Positions 35,337-46,209 of a stretch of DNA of 64,000 nt are shown in pieces. Source of the stretch: Mauremys mutica (Eukaryota; Chordata; Testudines; Geoemydidae); contig NC_059073.1 of NCBI RefSeq assembly GCF_020497125.1, positions 141,431,012 to 141,495,011 on the forward strand, in the 5' to 3' direction. A program made the translations under genes and the position numbers. The notes beneath the pieces are model-generated. The model was given only the letters and a program-made list of their open reading frames with translations, made no database searches and was not told where the DNA came from. Numbering within the stretch: the first letter of the stretch is position 1; each line of letters begins with the position of its first letter.

Positions 35337-35602
35337 GAGCTTGTCTAGACAAACAGTTATTGCGTGGCAAGCTGGGGTGTAAATCTACAGCATGCTAGCT
35401 GTCCACGTGGACCCTGCTACTGCACACTAACAGTTTGCTAGTATGCGCTGATCTACTCCACTTTGAAACAGGAGTAGATCAAAGCACACCAGGGAACGTG
35501 TAGGAGCAGGGTCTTCCCGGACAGTTAGTCAATGCCATTCTAGTATGTTCTAGATTTACACCCCAGTTTGCCACACAGCTCATGTTCATCTAGGACAAGC
35601 CC
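35337..35602. mobile_element. Harbinger-like MITE
   Basis: Ends GAGCTTGTCTAGACAAAC and GTTCATCTAGGACAAGCCC, perfect TTA duplication (35334-35336, 35603-35605). The interior has inverted GTGTAAATCTA / TAGATTTACACC. Confidence 0.8.
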
Positions 35603-35609
35603 TTACTTA

Positions 35610-35869
35610 GGGTATGACTGCAGTCTGGGTAGGCATCTAGCTTTAATCTGGCTAGTGTGGCTAAAAATAGCAGGAAAGATGCAGCCACACAGGCCCCAAT
35701 GCGGGCTGTACAAGTCTGCCCAGAATCCAGGCTACGTACTCGTATGCCTAGCCTGCACCAAGGTCCATGCCGGCACCTCTCAAATAGTGCTTTTAGCCCT
35801 CTAGTCAGATGAAAGCTAGATGCCTACCCAGACTGCAGTCCCACCTCCAACTGTAGTGTAGACATACGC
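35610..35869. mobile_element. Harbinger-like MITE
   Basis: GGGTATGACTGCAGTCTGGG on the left; GTAGTGTAGACATACGC on the right. Flanks TTA/TTC. Long inverted interior: CTGGGTAGGCATCTAGCTTT against AAAGCTAGATGCCTACCCAG. Inserted only 4 bases from the previous MITE. Confidence 0.7.
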
Positions 35870-35910
35870 TTCTCTGTGCCTCAGGTTCCCTCATTTACTC
35901 TCACTTCCCA

Positions 35911-36026
35911 CTAGGGTGACCAGATGTCCCCATTTTATAGGCACAGTTCTGATTTTGGGGTCTTTTTCTTATATAGGCTCCTATTTCCCTCCACCTCCGT
36001 CCCGATTTTTCACATTTGGTCACCCT
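35911..36026. mobile_element. 116-bp hAT-like MITE (GGGTGACCAGATGT family)
   Basis: Ends CTAGGGTGACCAGATGTCC and CACATTTGGTCACCCT. Perfect 8-bp duplication ACTTCCCA (35903-35910, 36027-36034). Confidence 0.9.
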
Positions 36027-36089
36027 ACTTCCCACCTGCAGAGGGGTGTTATAAGGATAAATACATTTGATACTGTGAGGCACCTAAGA

Positions 36090-36569
36090 GAGACAAATAG
36101 AGTTCAAAACTCAACCCATTCCCTGCCTCCCCTTATGAGGGAGAGAGAAGCGGCAGCATCCCACTGAGACCTGCAATTTAGATGGCCTGCACAGAGCCTG
36201 GGTGTGTAATGCAGATCACAATCTGGCCCCTAGCCAGAAGGCAGCTCACGGAATCAAAGTAAAAGAAGAATAGCATTCAATGTGATAGATTCACAGGAAA
36301 ACAAGGAAGTTTTTGTAGTTGTTCTATTGCCAAAAATCCAGCGTTTGAATGATGAAAATAGCTGGGCTTTTTATTTTATTTAACTTTTTATGGAGAAGGC
36401 TAGGTGTTTTTTCCCCACTGAGACCACAAGTGAAAGCCAAGATCAAACACAGTCCTTGGGCTGCTCACACTGCATGAATAGATTGGCTGGAAGCACCACA
36501 AAAGCATTGCTGAGAATAATATTGCTTTCCACCTTAACAGCACTTTTGATTAAATGATCTCAGTGTTCC
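36090..36569. other. no recognised feature
   Basis: Unassigned, AT-rich. Confidence 0.5.
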
Positions 36570-36800
36570 TTACAGATACTAATGCTTCAGGACACACCAG
36601 TTAAGTAACTAACTAACTTTATAACCATTTTACAGAGGGTTACAAAGTAAGGTTGTAAGAGGTCATGTGACTTGTTCAATGTCATACCAGTCAGTCTTTG
36701 CCAGAAATAGAATCCACTGGCCTGCCTTTTCAAAGTGCAGAGCATCTCTTGTTCCCATTGAAGTGTGAAAATCTGATCCCATGAGTTCTGACTTCTAGTC
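36570..36800 (-). repeat. MIR-type SINE, antisense, diverged
   Basis: ACCATTTTACAGAGGGTTAC near 36628, GTCATGTGACTTGTTCAATG, then AATAGAATCCACTGGCCTGC. Consistent with an old antisense MIR. Confidence 0.5.
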
Positions 36801-37733
36801 TCCTGCTCTGATAGGCAATGCTCCCACATTCGCATAATATCCCAAAGCAAAAATACCGAGCCCAGACAGAACTAATCAAGATCTGAAGGGTGCTGCAACT
36901 GTGTGCTACAGAAATGCTTGTGCATTTAGTACCCATGCAAACACGTACATTCACATGGTCCATTGCATATATATAGCGAGCATAAGCATCCATTTGCTTC
37001 TGCAATTATCCATTTCAAACAAGCAAATGCCGGTTTGGATGCAAAATTACAATTTTGACCGTCTGACTCAGTGAATCTGGATCTACTTTGAAAAGCTCCA
37101 ACTTGCATTATTTAACACTCAAGCAGTGGCAATGTTGCTTTTTTGTGCCTTAAAGTGAATTTTCACTTAATTTCTATAAAACCAATATTGCAGCAATATG
37201 TAGTCAAAACCCTGTCATTAAGTGTCTTTTCTGCTAAAACACAGTCACATTCCTGTCTCCCAACATGCTATAAATATCAAGCTCCCCTTGCAACTACTGC
37301 ACCACCAAACATTTTAAATACCTTAATGGTTTTCTCACTGAACCATAAAAATTATTTATAATTTCAATTTTCAAAGCATTTACACAAGGAGAAACTCATA
37401 GCATGATGTGAAACACAAATTATGATCACTGGAGCATAAAAAATTCTTTGGGTCTATGTATATGTAATGAGGGAAAAGCCAGCTGCTACTCAAGAGTAGA
37501 CTTTTATTACAGGCTATCATTACATGTAAGGCAAGGAGAGAATGAATTATTCACTCCAGAGTAATATTTTTTGAATATACAACTTGACAGGACAATGCAA
37601 TACTTTGCAAGTCTTAATTTGTATCAAGTATATTTGGTACTGTTGCAAGGAATATGATCATAGTGTTCTGTCCAATATTTTTCAATCCTAGTAACTACCG
37701 GGTGCACTTTCCTCCCATAGAGCAGGAACCGTT
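36801..37733. other. no recognised feature
   Basis: AT-rich, apparently unique DNA. Confidence 0.5.
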
Positions 37734-39675
37734 AGAAAAGGGATAGATAATAAGACAGAAAATATCATGCCTCTATATAAATCCACGGTACACCCACATC
37801 CTGAATACTATGTGCAGGTCTGGCTGCTCCATCTCAAAAAAGATAGATTAGAATTGGAAAACGTACAAAGAAGGGCAACAAAAATGATTAGGGGTATGGA
37901 ACAGCTTCCATACGAAGAGAGGTTAAAAATACTGGGACTTTTCAGTTTGGAAAGGAGACAATTAAGAGGAAATATGAGTGAAGTCTATAAAATCTTGACT
38001 GGTGTGGAGCAAGTGAATAGGGAAGTGTGACGTTATTGACATGAACTGTGGACCGTATAGATCATTGTTGCAACCAAGGTCCCATAGTTGCACCAAATCT
38101 TGTACAAAAGGTCAAGTAAGGTGTCTATAGAAAGGTTGTAATTCGCTGATTATGATTATGCTGTCTATGTGTGTATCATTTTTTTATTTGAAGTTATTAA
38201 TATTGGTTATGTACTTGTATCTCAATGTGTTTGATTCTAAGTGAAGCATTTGGTCAGCTTCTTGAAAATGGGCACTTACTGAGAATAGTCCTATCAAGAA
38301 ACACTTAACTGACAATGGACTTTGGGAGACACCAATCCACATCTGAGCTTTCCTGGGAACATTCAAACTAACATGTAAACAATGGCATCGTCCTGCAAAA
38401 GCTGAATCATTCATGGACATGAGACTTGCCCAGGTGGCTACAAACTCTATATTGTTGCTGTAATTTTGCAGTGAAGAACAAAGGAGTTTCCACCCACAAG
38501 AGAGAGACTATAAAAGGCCCTGGAAGCCTCTTCATTTTGTCTTCAGCTGGCTCAAGAGATGGCCTCTCCACCCCAAAGAGATGCCTGAACAAACTGGAAC
38601 AAAGGACAGTAACTATGAAGGTGTGAGTGATTGCTGGATGCAGGCCATAAGCCACAATGTTGGTCTGAAAAGGATTTGACCCAGACTAGGAAGGAGTCTA
38701 GTCTGTGAAAGAAACTTATTGGAACATCTCTGAGGGTGAGATTTACCTGTATTCAGTTTCCTACTGTATTAGGCTCAGACTTGCGTGTTTTGTTTTATTT
38801 TGCTTGGTAACTTACTTTGTTCTGTCTGTTATTACTTGGAACCACTTAAATCTTACTTTTTATAGTTAATAAAATCATTTTTGCTTATTAATTAACCCAG
38901 AGTACGTAATTAATACCTGGGGGAACAAATAGCTGTGCATGTATCTCTATCCATGTTACAGAGGGCGGACAATTTATGAGTTTACCCTGTATAAGCTTTA
39001 TACAGAGTAAAACAGATTTATTTGGGGTTTGGATCCCACTGGGAACTGGGTATGGGTGCTGGAGACAGGAGTACCTGCTAAGTGGTTTTGAGTTAAAGCC
39101 TGTAGCTTTGGCTGACATGGTTCAGACTTGGGTCTGTATTTGCAGCACGCTAACGTGTCTGGCTCAACAAAGCAGGGTTCTGAAGTCCCAGACTGGCAGG
39201 AATACAGGCTCAGAGGTAGTCTCAGCACATCAGGTGGCAGTCCCAAGAGGGTCTCTGTGACTGAACCCATCACAGGAACTGTTATTTATTCTTTCACAGA
39301 ACACATGAACTAGGGGGTCACCAAATGAAATTAATAGGCAGCAGGTTTAAAACAAACAAAAGGAAGTAATTTTACACACAGTCACAATAATTGCCAGGGG
39401 GTGTTGTGAAGGCCAAGACTATAGCATGGATCAAAAAAGGACTAGATATGTTCATGGAGGATAGGTCCATCAATGGCTATTAGCCAGGATGGTCAGGGAT
39501 GCATTCCCATGCTTTGAGTGTCCCTAGCCTTGGTTTCCAGAAGCTGGGAGTGGATGACAGAGGGATCACTCAGTGATTACCTGTTATGTTCGTTCCCTCT
39601 GAGTTGGCCACTGTCAGAAGATACTTGCCTCAATAGACTATTAGTTTGACCCAGTATGGCCATTCTTATGTTAAC
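37734..39675 (+). repeat. CR1 LINE 3' part, split by an LTR-like element
   Basis: Left part 37734-38025: a sense frame reads LYKSTVHPHPEYYVQVW, RRATKMIRGMEQLPYEERL, LGLFSLERRQLRG, the C-terminal block of CR1 ORF2. Right part 39275-39675 continues with GAACTAGGGGGTCACC and the 3' UTR phrases TCAATGGCTATTAGCCAGGA and TTTGACCCAGTATGGCCATT. The frame has no full reverse transcriptase, so the copy is a 5'-truncated dead LINE. Confidence 0.85.
38026..39274 (+). mobile_element. LTR-like element, probably a solo LTR, inside CR1
   Basis: It starts TGTGACGTTATTGAC and ends AACCCATCACA, so the ends are TGTGA/TCACA. The flanks are GGAAG (38021-38025) and GGAAC (39275-39279), 4 of 5. AATAAA with following T-rich text lies near 38868 on the plus strand. 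The CR1 sequence is continuous if the block is removed. 1,249 bp, no coding frames. A DNA transposon is possible but the 5-bp flanks and TG...CA fit an LTR better. Confidence 0.6.
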
Positions 39676-39893
39676 ATGAATATTATGGCCTGTTCATCTT
39701 CCTTACATGCTCATAACCAATGCTGATGAAGTGAAGTCTCAACATTTACATTTTGGACATACTCAGTTTAGTCGAGGGCTCCAGAAGTAGAGAAATGTAA
39801 CTTATTAACCACTAGTGCTAACCTGCTATTCACATCTGAGCAGTAATATTAGAGTTCGCATTTTCCATGGGCTACAGCAGCTAAAGGAGATTT

Positions 39894-39895
39894 AC

Positions 39896-39928
<33 letters not shown>
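39894..39928 (+). repeat. (TA)n(CA)n microsatellite
   Basis: About nine TA units run directly into about eight CA units. Confidence 0.95.
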
Positions 39929-40309
39929 GGAACACCTGTTTCTGTAGACTATAAAAAAGTGTCCTCAAACAAAACATTCCTCTTGCACACACTTCTCCAC
40001 CGGGGGAGAGCATGATAGAACAAACATGCGACTTGAGTCACAATACTTCATGCCTTACTTGAAGGTGCTCAGATACTACATTGAAGACAGTGGTATAAGG
40101 ACCTATGCAGAATAGAATATACACTGAAAAATGCAACCAAATTTCACACGTTTTAGAATGTCAGGATTGTTGCATGAAGCATTAGAGGGCAACATAAGCT
40201 CTCTCTCACATATGCATCTGAAACTCACTGGACAGGATGAGTTACGTGTCACCCTCTATGCCTGATCCACAGATGACACGAGTCTGTTACAGCTCTCAGC
40301 TAGGGAACC

Positions 40310-40380
40310 TGGCTCTTTAACTTAAGCTGCAGAGACTCGTGCTTTTAGATCTGGACCTACCCGGTTCAATCCCTGAGGTT
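40310..40380 (+). repeat. tRNA-like SINE head, tentative
   Basis: CAGAGACTCGTGCTTTTAGA followed by a B-box-like GGTTCAATCCC (40370-40380). The A-box side is weak. Could be a second tRNA-derived SINE family. Confidence 0.3.
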
Positions 40381-40984
40381 GGCAAGATGGCACCCATTAT
40401 ACACACTCACACTCCACACACTTAATCTGAAATCACACAGGGCTAAAACTTCCCATCCAGCAGAGGAAAGTGGTGATATACCTGTCCACTGGAGGAACAG
40501 ACATAAATACAGCATATGGCTATATGGATAAGACATTGTCACTTGCAAAGTGATCATTTCTAAGGCCTCATATCACACTAAATATCTTCATGCCTTGAGC
40601 TCATTCCTAATTGTGACTCAACTCTTTTCCCTCCTAGTCACCCTTTCAGTCATCAAAAATCACCATGGGGGGGAGGGGAGAACTTGACTAAACAGCATTG
40701 GTTCTCACCTGGGCCCCATACTCACCAAAACCTCCAACCTAGCCTCACCCTTAAGGTTCACAAGTCCCAGCAAACCCTTTAGCAGGGCATACCAGGCTTC
40801 CAGGTTTGTACAAAAACTCCAAATCAGGCTTCTTTATTCTCAGGTTTTGACTATGAAGGCTTTGCACAATACTTTCATGTAAAACACTGATGGGGTACAC
40901 GTGATTCTGTTTCCATCTAGTGGCTGTTCTACATGGAGGAGTAAAGCCAAATATTACTGCCCGCTAAAGTACTTAAGCCTCTCA

Positions 40985-41050
40985 GCTCAAGCGTTAGGAC
41001 TGTGTTTTAGCGCTGATGGTCTAGGATTCTATTCCCTGATGGTACCATGG
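40985..41050 (+). repeat. tRNA-like SINE head, tentative
   Basis: CAGCTCAAGCGTTAGGACTG then TGGTCTAGGATTCTATTCCC: A-box and B-box-like parts in tRNA spacing, with a TTTTAGCGCTGATGG middle resembling the first tRNA-like stretch at 40310. Confidence 0.3.
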
Positions 41051-42837
41051 AGTGGATCATAACATCTATTTTATTATTCATACCACTTCAACCTCCGTAG
41101 GTTAGACACAATCATAACATTCATAACCTATACTTTAATAATAGCCTTTAAAAAAAGGAAAGCACATAAAACAGCTGCCTTAAAACTCAGATAGAAACAC
41201 TGATGAACTAAATCACCCAAGGCTGGTACATAAATGAAAAGCAATAAACAGAGCAGGGACTGATCCCTGGAGAACCTCAGTTGTGATGCGCTGTTGAAGA
41301 TGAAAAGCTATCTATGTAAACAAATTGTTTATGGTCTGTTAAACAAAAGCAGAACCAATGGAGTGCAGCAGATATACTTCCATCTTAGATCTCAATCTTA
41401 TGAAGAAATGTGTGGACCCGATCCCGTAACCCTTATTCACAAGGCCAGTTCCCCTGAACCGAGGTGCTCAGATGTCAGAGCAATGGGCATGCTTAAACTT
41501 GTACAGAATGGGAACACTGAGACATCACTGTATAGGTGCTTGGATTCCATGGCATGCCTAAATACTTACAGACATCCCTATGTTCTTTTTAATCAACTTT
41601 TTGGCTCATTTTCATTACCCAGCCATTTCCAGTGTACTTTTCGACATCATTACGTTCAGACATCATTACGTTCAACCTTGGATTCCATCATTAATCTTAG
41701 AAGTTGATATTTCCAGGGTTGAGACGACAGCTGTACCACGCTGAGCACTAGAGAAATAAAACATCTGCTGACTTAGCGCACTCATCTGGGTAGATGGGAG
41801 TCATGGGGGAATCTAGCTAACAGCCCATGATGCGTCTTCATGCTCACCTGGCCGCCTTTATGGCATCTTTTATTGCATTACCCTGGCCTGCTTTGTCGCT
41901 TCAGTTTTTAAACCCAGTGACCCCTTGGCTCTTCTTGTTTACAGGTTCGCAATAATTGGTAACATTATTAGATATTGGGGGTGGGGGGAACACACCAGGA
42001 AGAGCTGCAATCTGGCTGTGGTTTTAGGAATGGGATTTATACAAAGCCATAACATAAAATTATAGATGAAATAAAAGAAATGTTTCGAGACCATTCTCCT
42101 GCTGATCATTTAACTAAATTTTAGTGTTTGCAGCCACCCCATGGAGCCTAATTATAGCGGCCTCTGCAGATGTATACCACAACAACAAAAATCAGCTCGG
42201 TCTTCTAATTGACGAATTATAAATAAGGATTTGGGATCATGAAGCAGTAAAACAAAAATCTAATAAAGGATGAAAAATAGGACACTCCAGTTTTAACAAC
42301 ATGTGTAACTGATGTTAAGAAGTAAATTAAAAAAAAAAGAGAGAGAGAGACTAGGCATGTATTGTTCAAAATTTGACCACAATGGTAAATTGTCAAGAGG
42401 GTTTGCTTAATCCAGATATTTGTCTGAAGAAAGAATGGCAAAGATATGAAAATGCTAAGGATTTAATGTCTTATCTGGGATATATTACGTATATGAAAAA
42501 GCCAACCATCCTAATTACTTCTGAAGTTGATGACATTTATCTTATTGCTAAACTAAGGCCAATGGCAGATACAGGGGAGACCATGCCAAACTGGCTCTTG
42601 GCAATTTTCAAATGTGTCTGTAAGGACATTGTCTAAATGTCTGTAAATATCTCCAGAAGGTTCAGAAGCAAACAGAGTGTGTCACAGGGCAAATCCAATC
42701 CTGATAAGCAGGAAATTGTAAATGTTTTTTTTTCCTCTTCTGTTTTCTTGTTATTAGATGTGCAGTGGCGTTACACCTCTATGCACTGACTTTCAGCAAC
42801 TTGGTGATTCCTGTTAACAAAGGAAGCTGTGGGCAGT

Positions 42838-42950
42838 GATGTTGGAACAATTTTTATTGGGGGTAGGGGGTGCTGAGAGCCATTGCACAAAACTGTAAAC
42901 CCTGTATATGATGGAACTCACTTCAAGCCAGGGGTTCCTACTGCCCCAGT
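42838..42950. mobile_element. MITE fragment (AACTGTAAACCC family)
   Basis: GGGGGTGCTGAGAGCCATTG and AAACTGTAAACCCTGTATAT also occur in the transposon at 50145-50932. Confidence 0.55.
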
Positions 42951-43140
42951 GGGGAGGGATAGCTCAGTGGTTTGACCATTGGCCTGCTAAACCTAGGGTT
43001 GTGAGTTTAATCCCTGAGGGGGCGATCTGGGACAAAATAAACTGTGAGGGATGGTACTTGGTCCTGCAGTGAAGGGGACTGGACTCAATGACCTTTCAAG
43101 GTCCCTTCCAGTTCTATGAGATAGGTCTATCTCCATATTA
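42951..43140 (+). repeat. Cry-type tRNA-derived SINE, second tail type
   Basis: GGGGAGGGATAGCTCAGTGG head, AAACCTAGGGTTGTGAG middle and GTTTAATCCCTGAGG B-box side. The tail reads GACCTTTCAAGGTCCCTTCC and AGTTCTATGAGAT, unlike the CCTCCTGAGGTC tail of 3999-4185. A poly-A run follows. Confidence 0.85.
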
Positions 43141-43249
43141 AAAAAAAAATCCATCACCCTATTGGGAATTATTTATTCTTAAAGGGAAGCTATTACATAC
43201 CTACCATGCTGATCAATATCTTACCAAAAACACACAGACAGTGGTGTTT

Positions 43250-43790
43250 AGAAATGACTGCTGATTTTAGGTGCTCAACTGTTTCAAACAATGCTGAGCA
43301 CTGCCAGTCTACAAATCAGGCCCCTTTCAAGTGCTTCCGGTTGGGCACCTAAAAATTGAGGATCCCAAAATTTCTAATCGCTTTTGAAAACCTTGGTCAC
43401 AATTATTTCGCTTACGACTGTATTTAGCAGTCAGAAGCCTTGTCTAGTCTGAGATTTCAGCCACCAATATAGGTTAATTAGTGTAAACACCTAGACGATA
43501 CAGGCACAGGGATATCAGCATTAACACCAGGGCAGCTCACAGAGATCAGGCCATGCTGGTAGAAACCGTGTCTGTCTGCACAAAGGGGGTTGCAATGGCA
43601 CAGTGACATTAAGGGCCCGATCCTGCACCACTGAAATCAATGGCTAAATTTCATAGTTGTGCGATCAGGCCTTTCATGCTTCACAAGGGAGATTTTCCGC
43701 AAGCACAAAAAGCATTTAGCCCCTTTCAGCATTTCGTGGAATTAGGTGCCTAAATGCCATCTGTGCCTTTGAAAAAACTCTCACCCCTCT
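43250..43790. repeat. palindromic repeat and MITE remnants
   Basis: TTTTAGGTGCTCAACTGTTT and GGGCACCTAAAAATTGAGGA (43265-43365) are inverted parts; GCCTTGTCTAGTCTGAGATT (43437) is a MITE-like left end; TTAGGTGCCTAAATGCCATC lies at 43743. None is complete. Confidence 0.35.
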
Positions 43791-44365
43791 AGGCATGGAA
43801 ACTGTATTTCAATTCTTAGCTAATTATTCCTCTCAAACCTCCTGAGAGATCCAGGAAGTATTACCTGAATCTTACACTTTGTAAATTCTGTGAAGCCATT
43901 TTATATTCAAGATTGTTTCTTTTTTTCAAAGCCTTCAAAATAGCAAAAGTAATTACAAAGAAACAACAGACAAGGTGAAGTGAAAACTAAAGGATCTAGG
44001 ATAACATTTTCAAAAGCACAAGGAGCCTAATTCTCAAGGGGACTAAGTGACTTTGACACTTTCAGAAATTTTAGTCTGGGTACCTTTGGTCCCTCTGACA
44101 ATCCCAGCCTTGATCTGTAGGTTCCCAGGAAAGCTCATGTCACTGACATCCAGAAAAGAGCCACAAATCCAACACTCTGTCAGTTCATGGGAATTATTTC
44201 TGTCTCTCCAAGGCACAATCACAGTGGTATCTAAGCACCACCCAAATGTGGCTTGTGACAAACTATTGTTATCGTCCACATGATAGAGAGTCTGACCCTG
44301 CACTCTAGAAGCCAACAGAAGTTTTGCCGTTGACTTCAGCAGGAGCAGAATGGGGGCCATACAGA

Positions 44366-44748
44366 CAGGGGCGGCTCTACGTTTTTGGCTGCCCCAAGCA
44401 GTCATGCCCGGGAGGCGCCCCGGGGCCGCGGGAGCAGCGGACCTCCCGCGGGCATGACTGCGGAGGGTCCGCTGGTCGCTCGGCTGGACCTCCCCATGTC
44501 TGCGGGAGGTCCAGCCGAGCCGCGCGACCAGCGAACCGTCCGCAGTCATGCCTGCGGGAGGTCCACTAGAGCCGCGGGACGAGCGCCCCCTCCGCAGTCA
44601 TGCCGGCGGCAGGTCCGGTCGTCCCAGGGCTCCGGTGGACCTCCCGCAGGCATGACTGCGGCAGGTCCGCCGGCCCAGCCTGCCGCCCCCCCGGGAAAGG
44701 GCCGCCCCACAGGCGTGCTTGCCGCGCTGGGGTCTAGAGCCGGCCCTG
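44366..44748. mobile_element. GC-rich hAT MITE, inverse orientation to 11787-12178
   Basis: Ends CAGGGGCGGCTCTACG and CTAGAGCCGGCCCTG; flanks CATACAGA/CATACAGG (7 of 8). Interior with repeated GCGGGAGGTCC and CATGACTGCGG phrases as in 11787-12178, but in the opposite direction. 383 bp. Confidence 0.85.
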
Positions 44749-45124
44749 CATACAGGACAAAACGACAGAACTGTGTAGCTATAATACCAACCAAAGCATC
44801 ATAAACCTAGAGATTAAAGCTCCTGTGGCTGGTGATCTGGGGTGGAATTCTAGACCCAATGTAGCTACAGAGCCCTGTAAGTGGGCCTGTGTGCCTGTAT
44901 TTCTCTTTCACATGTCACCCGCAAATCTGACCTCTTGATCCAGGCCCTGAATTGCATAGGGTCCCCATTCCTGCTTCTGCTGCCTCTCTCTCGCCACAAT
45001 TATTGTGCAGCAGTGTGTGTGCATCTGTGTCAGTATGTCTGTATGAGACTGTCAGTGTGTATGTATGTGTTTGTCTCTCTGTAACTTTCTGTCACACAAA
45101 CTGATTATCCCAGACCCTATAGAG

Positions 45125-45808
45125 CAGGGATGGGCAAACTATGGCCCGCGGGCCGGATCCGGCCCTTCAGGGCTTTGGATCCGGCCCGCGGGATTACCCC
45201 TGGTGGTGCTGCGGGCCTGGCGCTGCTCTCAGAAGCAGCCCCCGGGCCGGGAGGCAAAGGGCTCCATGTGCGCACGCAGAGCCCTCTGCCCCCCCCCCCA
45301 GGGGCCACAGCACTTCCTGGAGTGGCGTGGGGACAGGGCAGGCATGCAGGGAGCCTGCCCTGGCCCTGGTGTGCGCCACTGCCACCCCGGAGCCACTTTA
45401 GGTAAGCGGCACTGGGCTGGAGCTCAAACCCCTCCTGCCCCCCGCCCCCCAACTTCCTGCCCTAAGCCCTCTGCCTGTACCTCGCACCCCTCCTGCACCC
45501 AACTCCCTGCCCTGAGCCCCTTTCTGCACTCCTGTGCATTCCAACCACCTGCCCTGAGCTCCCTGCTGCACCCTGCACCCCGTGCACCCCAACTCCCTGC
45601 CCTGAGCCCCATCCTGCACTCCGTACCCCTCCTGTACCCCAACCCCCTTCCCTGAGCCCCCTCTTACACTCTGCACCCCTTCTCTGCCCCAATCCCTTGT
45701 CCTGAGCCCCTTCCTCCACATCCCGCACTCCACCCCCCCTGCCCCGGCCCTGCATACAATTTCCTTACCCAGATGTGGCCCTCGCCCCAAAAAGTTTGCC
45801 CACCCCTG
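45125..45808. mobile_element. hAT element with C-rich minisatellite
   Basis: Ends CAGGGATGGGCAAACTATGG and AAAGTTTGCCCACCCCTG, perfect target duplication CTATAGAG (45117-45124, 45809-45816). Subterminal GGCCCGCGGGCC palindrome. The right half is a CCTGAGCCCC-rich tandem array. The open frames in this block are products of that array. 684 bp. Confidence 0.92.
45427..45745. repeat. C-rich degenerate minisatellite
   Basis: Repeated CTCCCTGCCCTGAGCCCC with intervening CCTGCACTCC-type text, several units of about 50-65 bp. Confidence 0.75.
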
Positions 45809-45811
45809 CTA

Positions 45812-45921
45812 TAGAGGATCCCTGATGCATCAGACAAAGCTCCCACTGCCGCTCAAGAGTCTCTGCATTTACACTGCTGGAATAAAATAGCAGTGGTGTC
45901 CGCAGTAAGTAACTGGATCTC
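45812..45921 (+). repeat. unclassified 110-bp repeat, second copy inverted at 53.6 kb
   Basis: GAGGATCCCTGATGCATCAG, CTCAAGAGTCTCTGC and AAGTAACTGGATCTC occur reverse-complemented at about 53619-53728 with scattered substitutions. Both copies abut hAT-type ends. Confidence 0.6.
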
Positions 45922-46020
45922 ATAATCCCCAGGTGTAATATCACACCTGGGAATTCAGAGGGGGGTTAAAACACAGTTTACAAAATGCACTTTGCTTATG
46001 ACAATAGCAGCTAACTGGGA

Positions 46021-46208
46021 ATTATAGAATATCAGGGTTGGAAGGGACCTCAGGGGATCACCTAGTCCAACCCCCTGCTCAAAGCAGGACAAATCCCCAG
46101 TCAGGATTTTTTTTACCCCAGTTCCCTAAATGGCCCCCTCAAGGATTAAACTCACAACCCTGGGTTTAGCAGGCCAATGGTCAAACCACTGAGCTATCCC
46201 TCCCCCCC
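46021..46208 (-). repeat. Cry-type tRNA-derived SINE, antisense
   Basis: Starts with tail TATAGAATATCAGGGTTGGA and ACCTCAGGGGATCACCTAGT, and ends with CCACTGAGCTATCCCTCCCC, the antisense A-box side. Same tail type as 3999-4185. Confidence 0.85.
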
Positions 46209-46209
46209 A

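Larger units (their letters stand above)
35270..36080 (+). repeat. MIR-type SINE split by three transposons
   Basis: The MIR core CTTCCTGTGTGACCTTGGA (35310-35330) resumes as CTTCTCTGTGCCTCAGGTTC (35869 on) and again after 36034 as CTGCAGAGGGGTGTTATAAG. The gaps are filled by MITEs at 35337-35602, 35610-35869 and 35911-36026. Confidence 0.7.
39676..42837. other. mostly unassigned sequence
   Basis: Contains a TA/CA microsatellite, two tRNA-like stretches listed separately, and open frames at 41294-41707 (137 codons) and 42373-42636 (87 codons) that resemble nothing I know. Confidence 0.45.

Noticed and set aside
41294..41707. 137-codon open frame as a host gene
   Set aside because: No resemblance to known proteins and expected by chance in 64 kb on six frames.
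44043..44804. Frames of 139 and 168 codons
   Set aside because: They cross the ends of the hAT MITE at 44366-44748 and have no family resemblance.
45065..45655. Long open frames in GC-rich blocks near 45.1-45.8 kb (up to 196 codons)
   Set aside because: They follow the tandem array of a hAT element on several frames and both strands, which is the signature of a repeat and not of a protein.
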